From: Pseudosulfitobacter sp. DSM 107133 | GTDB taxonomy: Bacteria > Pseudomonadota > Alphaproteobacteria > Rhodobacterales > Rhodobacteraceae | Direction: 5' to 3' | NCBI RefSeq assembly: GCF_022788695.1 | Contig: NZ_CP085158.1 | Coordinates: 71,501-135,500 of the forward strand | DNA length: 64,000 bases | Made by a program: the position numbers and the translations under genes | Part shown: positions 1-8,481 of the stretch, one piece after another | Layout of the letters: the number at the start of each line of letters is the position of its first letter | Numbering within the stretch: position 1 is the stretch's first letter | Notes under the pieces: model-generated | Seen by the model: only the letters and a program-made list of their open reading frames with translations | Databases searched by the model: none | What the model was told of the DNA's origin: nothing

Positions 1-289
1 GCCACGGCACGCTGTAACGGGTCAGCAGGATCGTGTGAGTGTAGGCACCGATTGCGACAAACGCCGCCTGTCCGAAACTCACCTGCCCGGAAAATCCGGT
101 CAGCACCATTAGCCCAAGACCCGCGATAGCATAGATGAATACGAATGAGAGTTCATCCAGAAAATAGCCGTCCAGAAACAGCGGCGCGGCCAGTGCGATC
201 GCGGCAAACAGCAGATACCAGAATGCCTGTCCACGGTCGCGGAAAAGCTGGATGTCCTGAACATAGGATTTGCGAAAAATTACGCGCAT
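1..289 (-). CDS. livM: LIV-type ABC transporter permease LivM, N-terminal part (cut by window edge)
   Basis: Only the first 96 codons are in the window; the gene runs off the left edge. The product starts MRVIFRKSYV and has a hydrophobic run followed by the segment GLMVLTGFSGQVSFGQAAF, the loop signature of LivM-type inner-membrane permeases. It would pair with the LivH permease just upstream; only 3 bases separate the livH stop from this ATG. The matching ATPases and binding protein of this first transporter are probably beyond the window. It is separate from the complete livFGMHK set at 11.6-16.1 kb, which has its own LivM. Confidence 0.9.
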   Translation of the reverse strand, partial: MRVIFRKSYVQDIQLFRDRGQAFWYLLFAAIALAAPLFLDGYFLDELSFVFIYAIAGLGLMVLTGFSGQVSFGQAAFVAIGAYTHTILLTRYSVPW

Positions 290-292
290 GGC

Positions 293-1174
293 TTAGACCT
301 TCTTTGCATAAATTTGGGCCAGCAGGCCTTGCGGACGGATCAACAGCACAAGGAACATGATCAAGTAGGCACCAATTCCTTTGAGGGTCGGGAACATGAT
401 ATCGAAAAACGGTTCCGTCACACCGATCAGCAAGCAACCGATCACCGCACCGGGGATGGAGCCGAAACCACCGACAATTGCCCCTGCAAATGCCTTGAAC
501 CCGATAAAACCCATCTGCGTCGAAACCAACGTCATTGGCCCCAGGAGCAGTCCGGCAATCCCGCCAAAGATCGCGGACATTGCCCAGATCGAGGATGTCA
601 GCCGTTTCACAGGAATACCCATGTAGAACGCTGCTAACTGGTTCAGGGACAACGCCTGCATGGCGACACCCTGCCGAGCGTAACGGAAAAACAGGTACAG
701 CGCGCTGGCGACAACCGCGGTGACAACAATCGACAACACGCTGGCCCAAGAAATGATCACTGGGCCCAGTGTAAGATTGCCATCAACCGGAGCAGGCAAC
801 GAATAGTTGCCAAACCCCCAAATTATCCCTGCAACCGCCCTGAGCGCGATACCCAATGCCAGCGTCAGGATAAAGACAGTGAACACCGGCTGGCCCGTCA
901 GGCGCCGCACCACAAGCGCTTCGACGCCGTAGCCGAATGCGCCCATGAAGACCAATGTCAACATCGCACCCAGCCAGTAGGGCATCCCCATCAGCACGAT
1001 GAACTGATACCCGACAAATGCCCCCAGCATCATGAATTCGCCTTGGGCAAAATTCACCTGCTCAGTCGCCTTATACACAAGCACCAGACCAATCGCGATC
1101 AGGCTATAAAGGCACCCTTGTGACAGGCCGACCACAAAAAGCTGCATCGCATCGGCAAAAGACAAGGCAGTCAT
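293..1174 (-). CDS. livH: LIV-type ABC transporter permease LivH
   Basis: A 293-residue, very hydrophobic protein with the LivH features: an N-terminal GLSQGCLYSLIAIGLVLVYK segment, the motif NFAQGEFMMLGAF and a C-terminal GGFGSIPGAVIGCLLIGVTE loop. It forms the inner-membrane channel with LivM for uptake of branched-chain amino acids or, as often in catabolic clusters, an organic acid. Its ATG overlaps the stop of the racemase gene upstream (ATGA), so the two are translationally coupled. The substrate cannot be read from the sequence. The operon context suggests the branched carboxylate handled by the neighbouring enzymes. Confidence 0.92.
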   Translation of the reverse strand: MTALSFADAMQLFVVGLSQGCLYSLIAIGLVLVYKATEQVNFAQGEFMMLGAFVGYQFIVLMGMPYWLGAMLTLVFMGAFGYGVEALVVRRLTGQPVFTVFILTLALGIALRAVAGIIWGFGNYSLPAPVDGNLTLGPVIISWASVLSIVVTAVVASALYLFFRYARQGVAMQALSLNQLAAFYMGIPVKRLTSSIWAMSAIFGGIAGLLLGPMTLVSTQMGFIGFKAFAGAIVGGFGSIPGAVIGCLLIGVTEPFFDIMFPTLKGIGAYLIMFLVLLIRPQGLLAQIYAKKV

Positions 1175-2286
1175 GCGTTGTTCCCCCAGTGTTCAAGGAT
1201 TTCATCAAGGCTGATTTCTCCCGCATCTCCGGTCGTCGGTGTGTCGGGTTGTGTTCGCGAGAATCGCGGTGCGGGCGTCGGCATCTCGATGCCACCTACT
1301 GTGACAAAGCTGCCCCGGGCGCGATTATGCGCATGATCCGATGCGTCAGCCAGAGAAACCACAGGTGCGAAACACGCGTCGCTGCCTTCCAGAATATCGC
1401 ACCATTCCTGTTGGGTCGCAGTCAGGAAAATCTCCGTAAGCGCGTCCATCATACTGGCCTGCGCGGTGGGTGCGTATTGATCGGCAAAGCGCGGATCGTC
1501 TGTGAGGCCCAGAAGTGCCAGAAGTTCGGCAAAAAATTGCGGTTCGAGACATCCAACGGACACATATTTGCCATCGCCCGTTTCGTAACAACGATACCAC
1601 GCAACGCCGCCGTTGATAAAATCGCCAGACCGTTTATCAGACCAAGCGCCACATGCGACCAACCCGTGCTGCATGGTCATCAGCAGGTTAACCCCGTCCG
1701 TCATGGCCGTATCGACCACCTGCCCCTGCCCCGTGGCGCGCGCATGAGTCAGGGCTGCAAGGATACCAACGTTCAGCATCATCGCGCCGCCGCCCTGATC
1801 CGCGATCAGGTTCATCGGTGCAGGTGGCGGGCGGTCCGCATCGCCCAAACCCCAAACCGCACCGGTTATGGCGGCATAATTCATGTCGTGGCCCGCTGCA
1901 TGTGCCAGCGGCCCTTCCTGTCCCCATCCGGTCAATCGGCCATAGACCAAGGCCGGATTGCGCGCCTGCACCTGTTCCGGACCAAATCCCAGCTTTTCCA
2001 TTTTGCCCGGCCTGAACCCTTCGATCAGCACCTCGGCACGTTCGATCAACTGCCAGAGCCGGTCGACATCTCTGGCCTTTGTCAGGTCAAGTGTCAGGCT
2101 GCGGCGCGAGCGGTTGAACAGATTGTATTTCGCATCAATCGGCAACGGAAATTTCTGACCGGGCCGCGCGATGCGCACCACTTCAGCGCCCAGATCAGCC
2201 AGATGCATCGCAGCAAACGGCGCAGGGCCAAGACCTGCCATTTCAACAATGCGTACACCTTTGAGGGGACCTGAGCGTTGCAGCAT
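1171..2286 (-). CDS. CaiB/BaiF family protein, probable alpha-methylacyl-CoA racemase
   Basis: A 371-residue class III CoA-transferase-fold protein. It opens with LKGVRIVEMAGLGPAPFAAM and ADLGAEVVRI. It carries GHDMNYAAITG near residue 125 and IADQGGGAMMLNVGI about 30 residues later. These match the His and Asp that act as the acid/base pair in alpha-methylacyl-CoA racemases, rather than a simple CoA transferase. Racemases interconvert 2R and 2S methyl-branched acyl-CoA so that beta-oxidation can proceed. The chosen start (2286) lies 4 bases from the upstream SDR stop; a longer reading frame from 2322 would overlap that gene. The stop overlaps livH. Function is inferred from motifs; CoA transferase remains possible. 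Confidence 0.82.
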   Translation of the reverse strand: MLQRSGPLKGVRIVEMAGLGPAPFAAMHLADLGAEVVRIARPGQKFPLPIDAKYNLFNRSRRSLTLDLTKARDVDRLWQLIERAEVLIEGFRPGKMEKLGFGPEQVQARNPALVYGRLTGWGQEGPLAHAAGHDMNYAAITGAVWGLGDADRPPPAPMNLIADQGGGAMMLNVGILAALTHARATGQGQVVDTAMTDGVNLLMTMQHGLVACGAWSDKRSGDFINGGVAWYRCYETGDGKYVSVGCLEPQFFAELLALLGLTDDPRFADQYAPTAQASMMDALTEIFLTATQQEWCDILEGSDACFAPVVSLADASDHAHNRARGSFVTVGGIEMPTPAPRFSRTQPDTPTTGDAGEISLDEILEHWGNNA

Positions 2287-2290
2287 CGCC

Positions 2291-3064
2291 CTATCTCGCC
2301 TGCAGGCGCGTGGCAGCATCAAGCCGCACGGTTTCGCCGTTCATATATGAATTCTCGATCAGAAAGGCGCAGCAATGAGCGAATTCTTCCATCCGGCCGA
2401 CACGCTTGGGCGCTTCGACAGAGGCTTCGAGGTTTGCGATCACGTTGTCGGGCAGCGACATGACCATCGGCGTGCCGAACAGGCCGGGTGCAATCGCGTT
2501 GACGCGAATGCCCTTGGCACCCAGTTCGCGCGCGGCAGGCAGGTTAAGGCCCATCACCCCCGCCTTTGACGACGAATAAGCCGGCTGGCCGATTTGCCCT
2601 TCCATCGCAGCACCAGAGGAGACGTTGACAACAACACCGCGCTCTTCGCCGTTTTCGGGTTCATTCAACAACATCCGCTGAACAGCTTTGCTCATTACGT
2701 TGAATGTGCCGACAAGATTGATATCAACCGTGCGGCGGAATGTGTCGAGCGACGCGGCCTTGCCGTCACGGTCGATCACTTTCATCGGGCTGACGACCCC
2801 GGCGCAGTTGATGCACCCATGCAGCGCACCGAATTTTGAAACCACGGCGTCAACTGCCGCGTCCACGCCTTCATCGTCGGTCACATCGACGTTGCAGAAC
2901 ATTGCGTTTGAAGCACCCAGTTCCTTGACCAGCGCATCGCCAGCGCCCTGCGACATATCGAAAATACCAATCTTGGCACCGCGTGCTCGCAGATATTTCG
3001 CCGTCGCCGCGCCAAGACCCGATGCCCCGCCGGTGACGATGATTGTCTTGCCTTCGATTTCCAT
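2291..3064 (-). CDS. Short-chain dehydrogenase, HSD10-like 3-hydroxyacyl-CoA dehydrogenase
   Basis: 257 residues starting MEIEGKTIIVTGG. It has the NAD-binding TGGASGLG motif near residue 10, an NCAG motif, and the catalytic YSSSK motif. The whole C-terminal half (RGVVVNVSSGAAMEGQIGQ, IAPGLFGTPM, MNGETVRLD) resembles type II 3-hydroxyacyl-CoA dehydrogenase (HSD17B10/HSD10). That family oxidises 3-hydroxyacyl-CoA, including 2-methyl-branched ones. No classical HAD-type dehydrogenase is present in the cluster, so this protein fits the third beta-oxidation step. The ATG at 3064 is used because upstream in-frame codons overlap the acyl-CoA dehydrogenase gene. Confidence 0.85.
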   Translation of the reverse strand: MEIEGKTIIVTGGASGLGAATAKYLRARGAKIGIFDMSQGAGDALVKELGASNAMFCNVDVTDDEGVDAAVDAVVSKFGALHGCINCAGVVSPMKVIDRDGKAASLDTFRRTVDINLVGTFNVMSKAVQRMLLNEPENGEERGVVVNVSSGAAMEGQIGQPAYSSSKAGVMGLNLPAARELGAKGIRVNAIAPGLFGTPMVMSLPDNVIANLEASVEAPKRVGRMEEFAHCCAFLIENSYMNGETVRLDAATRLQAR

Positions 3065-3072
3065 GACCGCTC

Positions 3073-4209
3073 CTATTTGAATGCCTGCACGCCGGTAAGC
3101 GTCCGTGCGATCAGCAATTTTTGTATTTCTGTAGTCCCGTCCGGGATCGGCCCGATAATGGCCTCGCGCGCCAGCCGTTCGACGATAAAATCGGTGGTGA
3201 CACCATTGCCACCGTGGATCTGCACTGCTTGGCGCGTTGCGTTCACTGCGATTTCCGTGCCGTACCATTTGGCCATGGCACATTCCTTGTCGCAGCGTTC
3301 GCCGCGGTCGATCATGCCAGCGGCACGGAGGGTCAAAAGCCGCGCAGCATCAATCTCTGTGGCCATTACGGCGATCTTGTCTGCGATGAGCTGGTGACCC
3401 GCTATCTGCTTGCCGTGCTGGTTGCGTTCCTGCGCATATCTGATCGACTCTTCCAACGCGCGCCGTGCCAGGGAGATTCCCCACATGGCCATGTGAACGC
3501 GCGCCCGTTCAAACACCACAAGCGTTTGCTGCAAGCCGCGGCCGACCTCGCCTATCGTGTTTGCAATCGGCACACGCACGTCATCAAGAAAGATCTGTGC
3601 CGTGGATTGTGCGTTCAGACCCATTTTTTTGATGTCGCGGGTTTCATAGCCATGCTCTTTGCGATCCACTAGAATATGGGTCAGGCCCTCATCGGTGGCG
3701 CAGGTGCATATCAGGAAATCCGAAAAGCGACCATTGGTGATCCAGGTCTTTTCGCCATTGATCACCCAGTCATCGCCGTCCCGCCGCGCTCGGGTTTTGA
3801 CAGCGGCCACATCGGACCCGACATTTGGTTCCGATATGCCCATCGACGCGGTAATTTCACCGGCAAGCAACGGACCGATATATTTTTTGCGAATCTCATC
3901 AGACCCGAGCTTCAGCAGAATCTCACCTGCCACCACGTTGATCAGAATGGGCAGCGCGATATCTATTGCCGTAACACCAACCTCTTCGAACAGCATCAGG
4001 TGGGTGGTCCAATCCAGCCCCATACCGCCCGCTTCTTCGGGATGCGGGGCCGATGTCAGACCGAACTCGGCAAGTCGCGTCATGAAACCCTGAATGACTT
4101 CTTTTTCGAACGGCGCATCCTTAACCTTCAGGTATTCCGGTTCGATCTGGTCATCCAGAAACCGGCGCAAGGAATCGCAAGCCATTATCTGCTCTTCGGT
4201 TTTGAACAT
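3073..4209 (-). CDS. Acyl-CoA dehydrogenase
   Basis: A 378-residue flavoprotein of the acyl-CoA dehydrogenase superfamily, full length. Visible signatures are GEITASMGISEPNVGSD and WVINGEKTWITNG in the FAD/substrate region, FERARVHMAMWGISLARRALEE, and the C-terminal QIHGGNGVTTDFIVERLARE. It should carry out the first alpha,beta-oxidation step with an ETF acceptor. In the usual catalytic position (YEGT in short- and medium-chain enzymes) it reads PDGT, an Asp for Glu change worth noting. A good AGGAG ribosome site precedes the ATG at 4209. It is 9 bases from the following thiolase gene, in the same operon. Confidence 0.92.
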   Translation of the reverse strand: MFKTEEQIMACDSLRRFLDDQIEPEYLKVKDAPFEKEVIQGFMTRLAEFGLTSAPHPEEAGGMGLDWTTHLMLFEEVGVTAIDIALPILINVVAGEILLKLGSDEIRKKYIGPLLAGEITASMGISEPNVGSDVAAVKTRARRDGDDWVINGEKTWITNGRFSDFLICTCATDEGLTHILVDRKEHGYETRDIKKMGLNAQSTAQIFLDDVRVPIANTIGEVGRGLQQTLVVFERARVHMAMWGISLARRALEESIRYAQERNQHGKQIAGHQLIADKIAVMATEIDAARLLTLRAAGMIDRGERCDKECAMAKWYGTEIAVNATRQAVQIHGGNGVTTDFIVERLAREAIIGPIPDGTTEIQKLLIARTLTGVQAFK

Positions 4210-4218
4210 CTTTCGCTC

Positions 4219-5457
4219 CTAGCGCCCGAGAATAAGGATGGAGGCCACGGCCTCTTCGATACCGATCAAACCGCCGCCATTTTCCGCGATGGCGATCCGC
4301 GCACCTTCGACCTGTCTAGGTCCACATTCACCGCGCAGTTGCGATACCAGTTCGTAAACCTGGCCCAACCCAGTCGCGCCAATCGGGTGGCCTTTGCATT
4401 CCAGCCCGCCCGACGGGTTCACCGGCACCCGCCCGCCGATGGAGGTGTCACCGCGCTCGGATGCAGCACCCCCTTCGCCAAATGGGAACAGCCCAAGGTT
4501 TTCGATCTGGATCAACTCACCCACCGCTGTTGCGTCATGCACTTCGGCAACTGATACGTCTTGGGGACCGATACCGGCGATTTCATATGCCCGCCGTGCC
4601 GCAATCGCGGTCAGGTGGTTCTCATAATCCTCCGGCGCGCGGTTTGATCCGGTCTGGATCACGCTGGCGCGCACTTCGATGGCACGATCCCGGCTGATCC
4701 CGAACTTTTTCAATCCGGCCTCGGTCATCAGAACCGCAGCGGCACCGCCATCGCTCATCGGGGCGCACATTGGCAGGGTCAAAGGATAAGTGATCGGTGG
4801 TGCGCTTAATATTTCGTCAACGGTATAAGGCGCGCGGAATTGCGCCTTTTCATTTTCAACCGAATGCATGTGGTTCTTTGCTGCAATCGCAGCAATCTGT
4901 TTTTGGGTCGTGCCGAACGTGCGCATATGCGCCAGCCCGAACGCTCCGTAAATCGCCATAAAGACTGAAAACGGCTTGTCCGAAGTGGTGTCATTCGGCA
5001 CGTCGATGCCTTTGCCCAGCGCCATCAGTTTTTCGGTATTTTCCTCAACGGTGGACACATCCCACGCGCCATCGAAAAAGCTGAACATCTTAGCTTTGTC
5101 ACCTGTCCACATTTTTTCGGCCCCAACGGCCAAAGCCACGTCACCCTCGCCTGCTTTGAGAAATTGAGCCGCAAGGTTCAACGCGGTTGACCCGCTGGCA
5201 CATGCATTTTCGACGTTTACCATCGGGATGCCCTCAAATCCCATCTCGCGCAGGGTGATCTGGCCCGGGATCATCAACTGCGCCTCAAGATGTCGCTGTG
5301 TTGTGTTCGCGTAGTAGGCAGCCTGAATGTCATCCTTGCCAATGCCGGCGTCCGCCATCGCGCCATCGACAGCCTCGCAGGTCAGCGACTTTACCGTTGC
5401 CCCGTCGAGGCGTCCCATTTTGGTCATCGCGACCCCGGCAATGTAAATTTTTGTCAT
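4219..5457 (-). CDS. SCP-x/acetyl-CoA acetyltransferase-type thiolase
   Basis: 412 residues. The nucleophilic cysteine sits in NVENACASGSTALNLAAQF near residue 85, and the second active-site loop is KGHPIGATGLGQVYEL. The C-terminal end reads AENGGGLIGIEEA without the CGGG cysteine of classical thiolases. This pattern is that of the SCP-x/lipid-transfer thiolase group, known in eukaryotes to cleave 2-methyl-branched 3-oxoacyl-CoA. It would release acetyl- or propionyl-CoA at the end of each cycle. A GGAG ribosome site lies before the ATG at 5457. It is one of two such thiolases in the cluster; their division of labour is unknown. Confidence 0.88.
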   Translation of the reverse strand: MTKIYIAGVAMTKMGRLDGATVKSLTCEAVDGAMADAGIGKDDIQAAYYANTTQRHLEAQLMIPGQITLREMGFEGIPMVNVENACASGSTALNLAAQFLKAGEGDVALAVGAEKMWTGDKAKMFSFFDGAWDVSTVEENTEKLMALGKGIDVPNDTTSDKPFSVFMAIYGAFGLAHMRTFGTTQKQIAAIAAKNHMHSVENEKAQFRAPYTVDEILSAPPITYPLTLPMCAPMSDGGAAAVLMTEAGLKKFGISRDRAIEVRASVIQTGSNRAPEDYENHLTAIAARRAYEIAGIGPQDVSVAEVHDATAVGELIQIENLGLFPFGEGGAASERGDTSIGGRVPVNPSGGLECKGHPIGATGLGQVYELVSQLRGECGPRQVEGARIAIAENGGGLIGIEEAVASILILGR

Positions 5458-5469
5458 TTCAATCTCCGC

Positions 5470-6258
5470 TCATGTGCCGGTGAAAACCGGCTTTCGTTTT
5501 TCACCGAATGCGGCAAGTCCTTCGGCCGCATCGTTGGATTTCAGATGTTCGCGCAGCACGGCAAGTTCCTGTTTCAGCGCCTCCACCTGCGTCATTTCGA
5601 TGGATGCATTGGCTACCCGCTTCATCTGCGACAGGACCAGCGGGCTTTTGGTCGCCAGCAACTGGCTGAACTCGTGCAGCCGCGCTTCAAGCGCGTCATC
5701 ACCAACCACTTCCTGCACCAGCCCCATGCGCATCAATTCGCGCGCTGGTAGACTTTGGCCCGAAAACAAGAGGTATTTCGCGTTTGCGAGTCCGATCCGG
5801 CACGGCAAGACAGCAGCGCCGCCTGCGCCAGGGAACACACCAAAATTCGAATGAGCATCGCCAATTCTGGCGCTCTCGCCCGCAATCAGCACATCGCAAC
5901 ACATCGCGAGTTCCAGCCCGCCCGCAACGGTAATGCCATTCAGCCCGCCGATCACCGGTTTCGGCAAATCACGCAGCGCTTGAAACGTCGCGCCGATAGC
6001 GTCAAGAAAATCACCCTTTTGCGTATCGGCATCATCCAGACCAGCGAGGACTTCCTTCAGATTGGCACCGGCGCAAAACGCACGCCCCGCAGCCGTCAGC
6101 ACAATTGCGCGCACCTGTTTTGCCACAGCGATCTCTCTTATCGCGGCGCGCAGTTCCCCAATGAGGTCGACAGAAAGTGCATTAAGACTGTTGGCCCTGT
6201 TCAACGTCAGCCACGCAACCGGACCACGGTATTCGACCAGTACATTCGCTTGAGTCAT
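5470..6258 (-). CDS. Enoyl-CoA hydratase/isomerase (crotonase) family protein
   Basis: 262 residues with the crotonase oxyanion-hole segments AGRAFCAGANLKEVL and FGVFPGAGGAAVLPCRIG. The two glutamates that catalyse hydration in standard enoyl-CoA hydratases are not evident: the positions that align by eye read as His/Ser and Tyr. It may therefore be an isomerase, hydrolase or lyase of the family rather than a hydratase. It is the first gene of the minus-strand unit ECH-thiolase-ACAD-SDR-racemase-livHM. The palindrome at 6275-6292 lies 17 bases upstream of its ATG. Confidence 0.85.
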   Translation of the reverse strand: MTQANVLVEYRGPVAWLTLNRANSLNALSVDLIGELRAAIREIAVAKQVRAIVLTAAGRAFCAGANLKEVLAGLDDADTQKGDFLDAIGATFQALRDLPKPVIGGLNGITVAGGLELAMCCDVLIAGESARIGDAHSNFGVFPGAGGAAVLPCRIGLANAKYLLFSGQSLPARELMRMGLVQEVVGDDALEARLHEFSQLLATKSPLVLSQMKRVANASIEMTQVEALKQELAVLREHLKSNDAAEGLAAFGEKRKPVFTGT

Positions 6259-6274
6259 GCGTGCGTCTTTCTAT

Positions 6275-6292
6275 TTACTTACCAGTAAGTAA
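6275..6292. promoter_or_regulatory. Perfect palindrome, probable TetR-type operator
   Basis: The sequence TTACTTACCAGTAAGTAA has two perfect 8-base arms around a 2-base centre. TetR-family repressors of acyl-CoA catabolism commonly bind sites of this kind, containing ACTTAC and its complement. It lies just upstream of the crotonase gene, where it could cover the promoter or leader of the minus-strand operon. No TetR gene is present in the window, so the cognate repressor would be encoded elsewhere. Confidence 0.65.
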
Positions 6293-6469
6293 TCAAAAAT
6301 ATATAATCAAATCAAGAACTAATTTACGTTAGGTTACATAGGCTTGTAGGTTGTCGGTTTCTCCCGTCCGATTTGATCGGAGAATCAGCAATCCGGCGAC
6401 ATCAAGATAGTGCGTTCCCCGATGATGCGCGCGACATGAAAAAATGCCTCGCCGCGCGACACCTTGTGT
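6293..6469. other. Intergenic spacer between two minus-strand operon segments
   Basis: About 180 bases without a convincing gene. The right part includes a small stem (CCGAT-TTG-ATCGG, 6368-6380) that is too weak to call a terminator. The A+T-rich left part (6293-6325) next to the palindrome is the likely promoter region for the crotonase operon. Confidence 0.5.
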
Positions 6470-7285
6470 TCAGGACGAACTTTTTGTGCCCAGATCCAGC
6501 GAGCCAGTCTGCATCATGCCGCCACAGACATATCCACCATCAACGACCAGTGTTTCACCGTTCACATATCGCGCATCAGGCGAGCCCAGATAGGCAACTG
6601 CCGCCGCGATATCCGCAGGGTCGGCCATGTAACCCGCCGGAATCATCGGCAACAGGCGCGCAACCGTTTCTTCGGTATAGGTGCTTTCGGTGAGCGGAGT
6701 TGTAATGGCGCCCGGTGCAATCGCGTTTGCCGTGACGCCATGCGCCGCAACTTCAAGCGCAATCTGGCGTGTCAGCCCCACCAAGGCCGCCTTGGACGTG
6801 CCGTAAGCCGTGCGCCCGACCCCTGCGCGGATGCCGCTGACCGACGTGATATTGATGATCCTGCCATATCGCTGACGAACCATTTCACGCGCAGCAAGTT
6901 GCGCGCACAACATGCTGCCTGTCAGGTTGATAGCCATAACGCGGTTCCAGTCTTCCAAAGGAAAATCGAGGAACGGATTAATCCCGACGATACCCGCATT
7001 GTTCACCAGCACATCCACGCATTTGTCCCAGCGTTCCGTCTCGTCAAATGCCGCATTCACCGATGCCGGATCCGACACATCAAGCTTTTGCCCAAGCGCT
7101 GTACCACCTGCCGCTTCGATCTGCTTGACCGTATCGGCTATGCCTGTTTCGGCAATATCAGTGACAACAACCCTCGCGCCCAACTCCGCCAGCCGCAAAG
7201 CAATCCCCTGTCCGATGCCAGAACCTGCACCGGTGACAAGTGCCACGCCGAAATCGTCACGATCTCTCATTGGTGGTTTTGTCAT
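6470..7285 (-). CDS. Short-chain dehydrogenase/reductase (SDR)
   Basis: 271 residues. The Rossmann motif TGAGSGIGQG lies near residue 18, VLVNNAGIVG near 95, the active-site Tyr/Lys is in YGTSKAALVGL, and IAPGAITTPL marks the substrate loop. It is a classical NAD(P)-dependent oxidoreductase, likely acting on a hydroxyl or keto group of the pathway intermediate. The ATG overlaps the stop of the thiolase gene upstream (ATGA). It is the last gene of the unit running from livK through livFGMH, the ligases and thiolase 2, and is separated from the next gene by about 210 bases. Confidence 0.85.
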   Translation of the reverse strand: MTKPPMRDRDDFGVALVTGAGSGIGQGIALRLAELGARVVVTDIAETGIADTVKQIEAAGGTALGQKLDVSDPASVNAAFDETERWDKCVDVLVNNAGIVGINPFLDFPLEDWNRVMAINLTGSMLCAQLAAREMVRQRYGRIINITSVSGIRAGVGRTAYGTSKAALVGLTRQIALEVAAHGVTANAIAPGAITTPLTESTYTEETVARLLPMIPAGYMADPADIAAAVAYLGSPDARYVNGETLVVDGGYVCGGMMQTGSLDLGTKSSS

Positions 7286-8466
7286 GCTGTAATCCTTTCA
7301 TAAAGTGTAACAACCGCCGCACCGCCCAGCCCAACGTTATGCTGGAGGGCAAGCCGCGCATTATCGACCTGCCGGTTCTCTGCCTTTCCACGCAGTTGGT
7401 TGGTCAACTCAAAACACTGTGCCAGCCCCGTAGCACCCAGTGGATGCCCCTTTGACAGCAGACCACCAGACGGGTTCGTGACGTATTTCCCGCCAAAGGT
7501 GTTGTCGCCATCATCGACCAACTTTTCGCCATCACCTTCGGCACATAGCCCCAGGGCCTCGTAGGAAATCAATTCGTTCTGCGCGAAACAGTCATGCAAT
7601 TCGATCACGTCGATATCGTCAGGACCCACGCCCGCCTTTTCATAGACCATGCGCGCGGCATCACGGCTCAGCCTGGCGCCAACCACTTCGATCATGTCGC
7701 CGGTTTCAGGGTCCAGCAGTTTATCCGTTGTCATTGCCTGCGCGCGGATTTGTACAGTTGTATCAAGGCCCATTTTTTCAGCGAACCCTTTGGACACCAC
7801 AAGCGCCGCCGCAGCGCCGCAGGTGGGCGGACAAGCCATTGGCCGTGTCATTACACCGGGCCAGATCACCTGCGCACCCATTACATCCTGCGTGGTCATC
7901 TCCTTGCGGAAAACCGAGAGTGGGTTGTTCGCGGCATGGCGGCTAGCCTTGGCCCGAATTTTGGCGAATGTCTCCATCTTCGTACCAAATCGTTCCATAT
8001 GCGCCTTGCCCGCACCGCCGAAATACCGAAGCGTCATCGGCAGATCGACGTCCCCTATCAGCCGGTCCGTGGCGGCATCAAATTCCGCCAGCGGTGACGG
8101 GCGATCGGGAAAGACAACACCCAACGCACCGGGGGCCATCTGTTCAAAACCCACCGCCAGCACACATTCTGCCACACCGCTTTCGACAGCCTGCCGTGCG
8201 AGGAAAAGCGCTGTTGAACCGCTCGAACAATTGTTGTTCACGTTGATAATCGGGATGCCCGTCATGCCCACGCGGTAAATCACACGCTGCCCGCTTGTGC
8301 TGTCGCCGTAAACATAGCTGGCATAGGCCTGTTGCACGTCTTCGAACGCGATACCGGCGTCATCCAGTGCAAGACGGATCGCCACCTCGCCCATCTCGTC
8401 GTAAGGTGCCGATGCGCCCGGTTTTGCAAAAGGGATCATGCCGACACCGGCAATAATGGCAGTCAT
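7282..8466 (-). CDS. SCP-x-type thiolase (second copy)
   Basis: 394 residues. The nucleophile motif NVNNNCSSGSTALFLARQA (near residue 83) and KGHPLGATGLAQCFELT match the SCP-x/lipid-transfer thiolase group. The C-terminal end NVGLGGAAVVTLYER has no second cysteine, as in the first thiolase at 4219. It is clearly diverged from that protein, so this is not a recent duplication. Its stop overlaps the SDR start and it lies 15 bases from the ligase gene upstream, in the same transcription unit. It is expected to cleave a 3-oxoacyl-CoA, perhaps one that is branched. Confidence 0.88.
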   Translation of the reverse strand: MTAIIAGVGMIPFAKPGASAPYDEMGEVAIRLALDDAGIAFEDVQQAYASYVYGDSTSGQRVIYRVGMTGIPIINVNNNCSSGSTALFLARQAVESGVAECVLAVGFEQMAPGALGVVFPDRPSPLAEFDAATDRLIGDVDLPMTLRYFGGAGKAHMERFGTKMETFAKIRAKASRHAANNPLSVFRKEMTTQDVMGAQVIWPGVMTRPMACPPTCGAAAALVVSKGFAEKMGLDTTVQIRAQAMTTDKLLDPETGDMIEVVGARLSRDAARMVYEKAGVGPDDIDVIELHDCFAQNELISYEALGLCAEGDGEKLVDDGDNTFGGKYVTNPSGGLLSKGHPLGATGLAQCFELTNQLRGKAENRQVDNARLALQHNVGLGGAAVVTLYERITA

Positions 8467-8481
8467 TTTGGGTCTCCTTTT

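Noticed and set aside
1120..2274. Long plus-strand open frame opposite the CaiB gene
   Set aside because: It is an antisense shadow of the racemase gene, without family features or a ribosome site.
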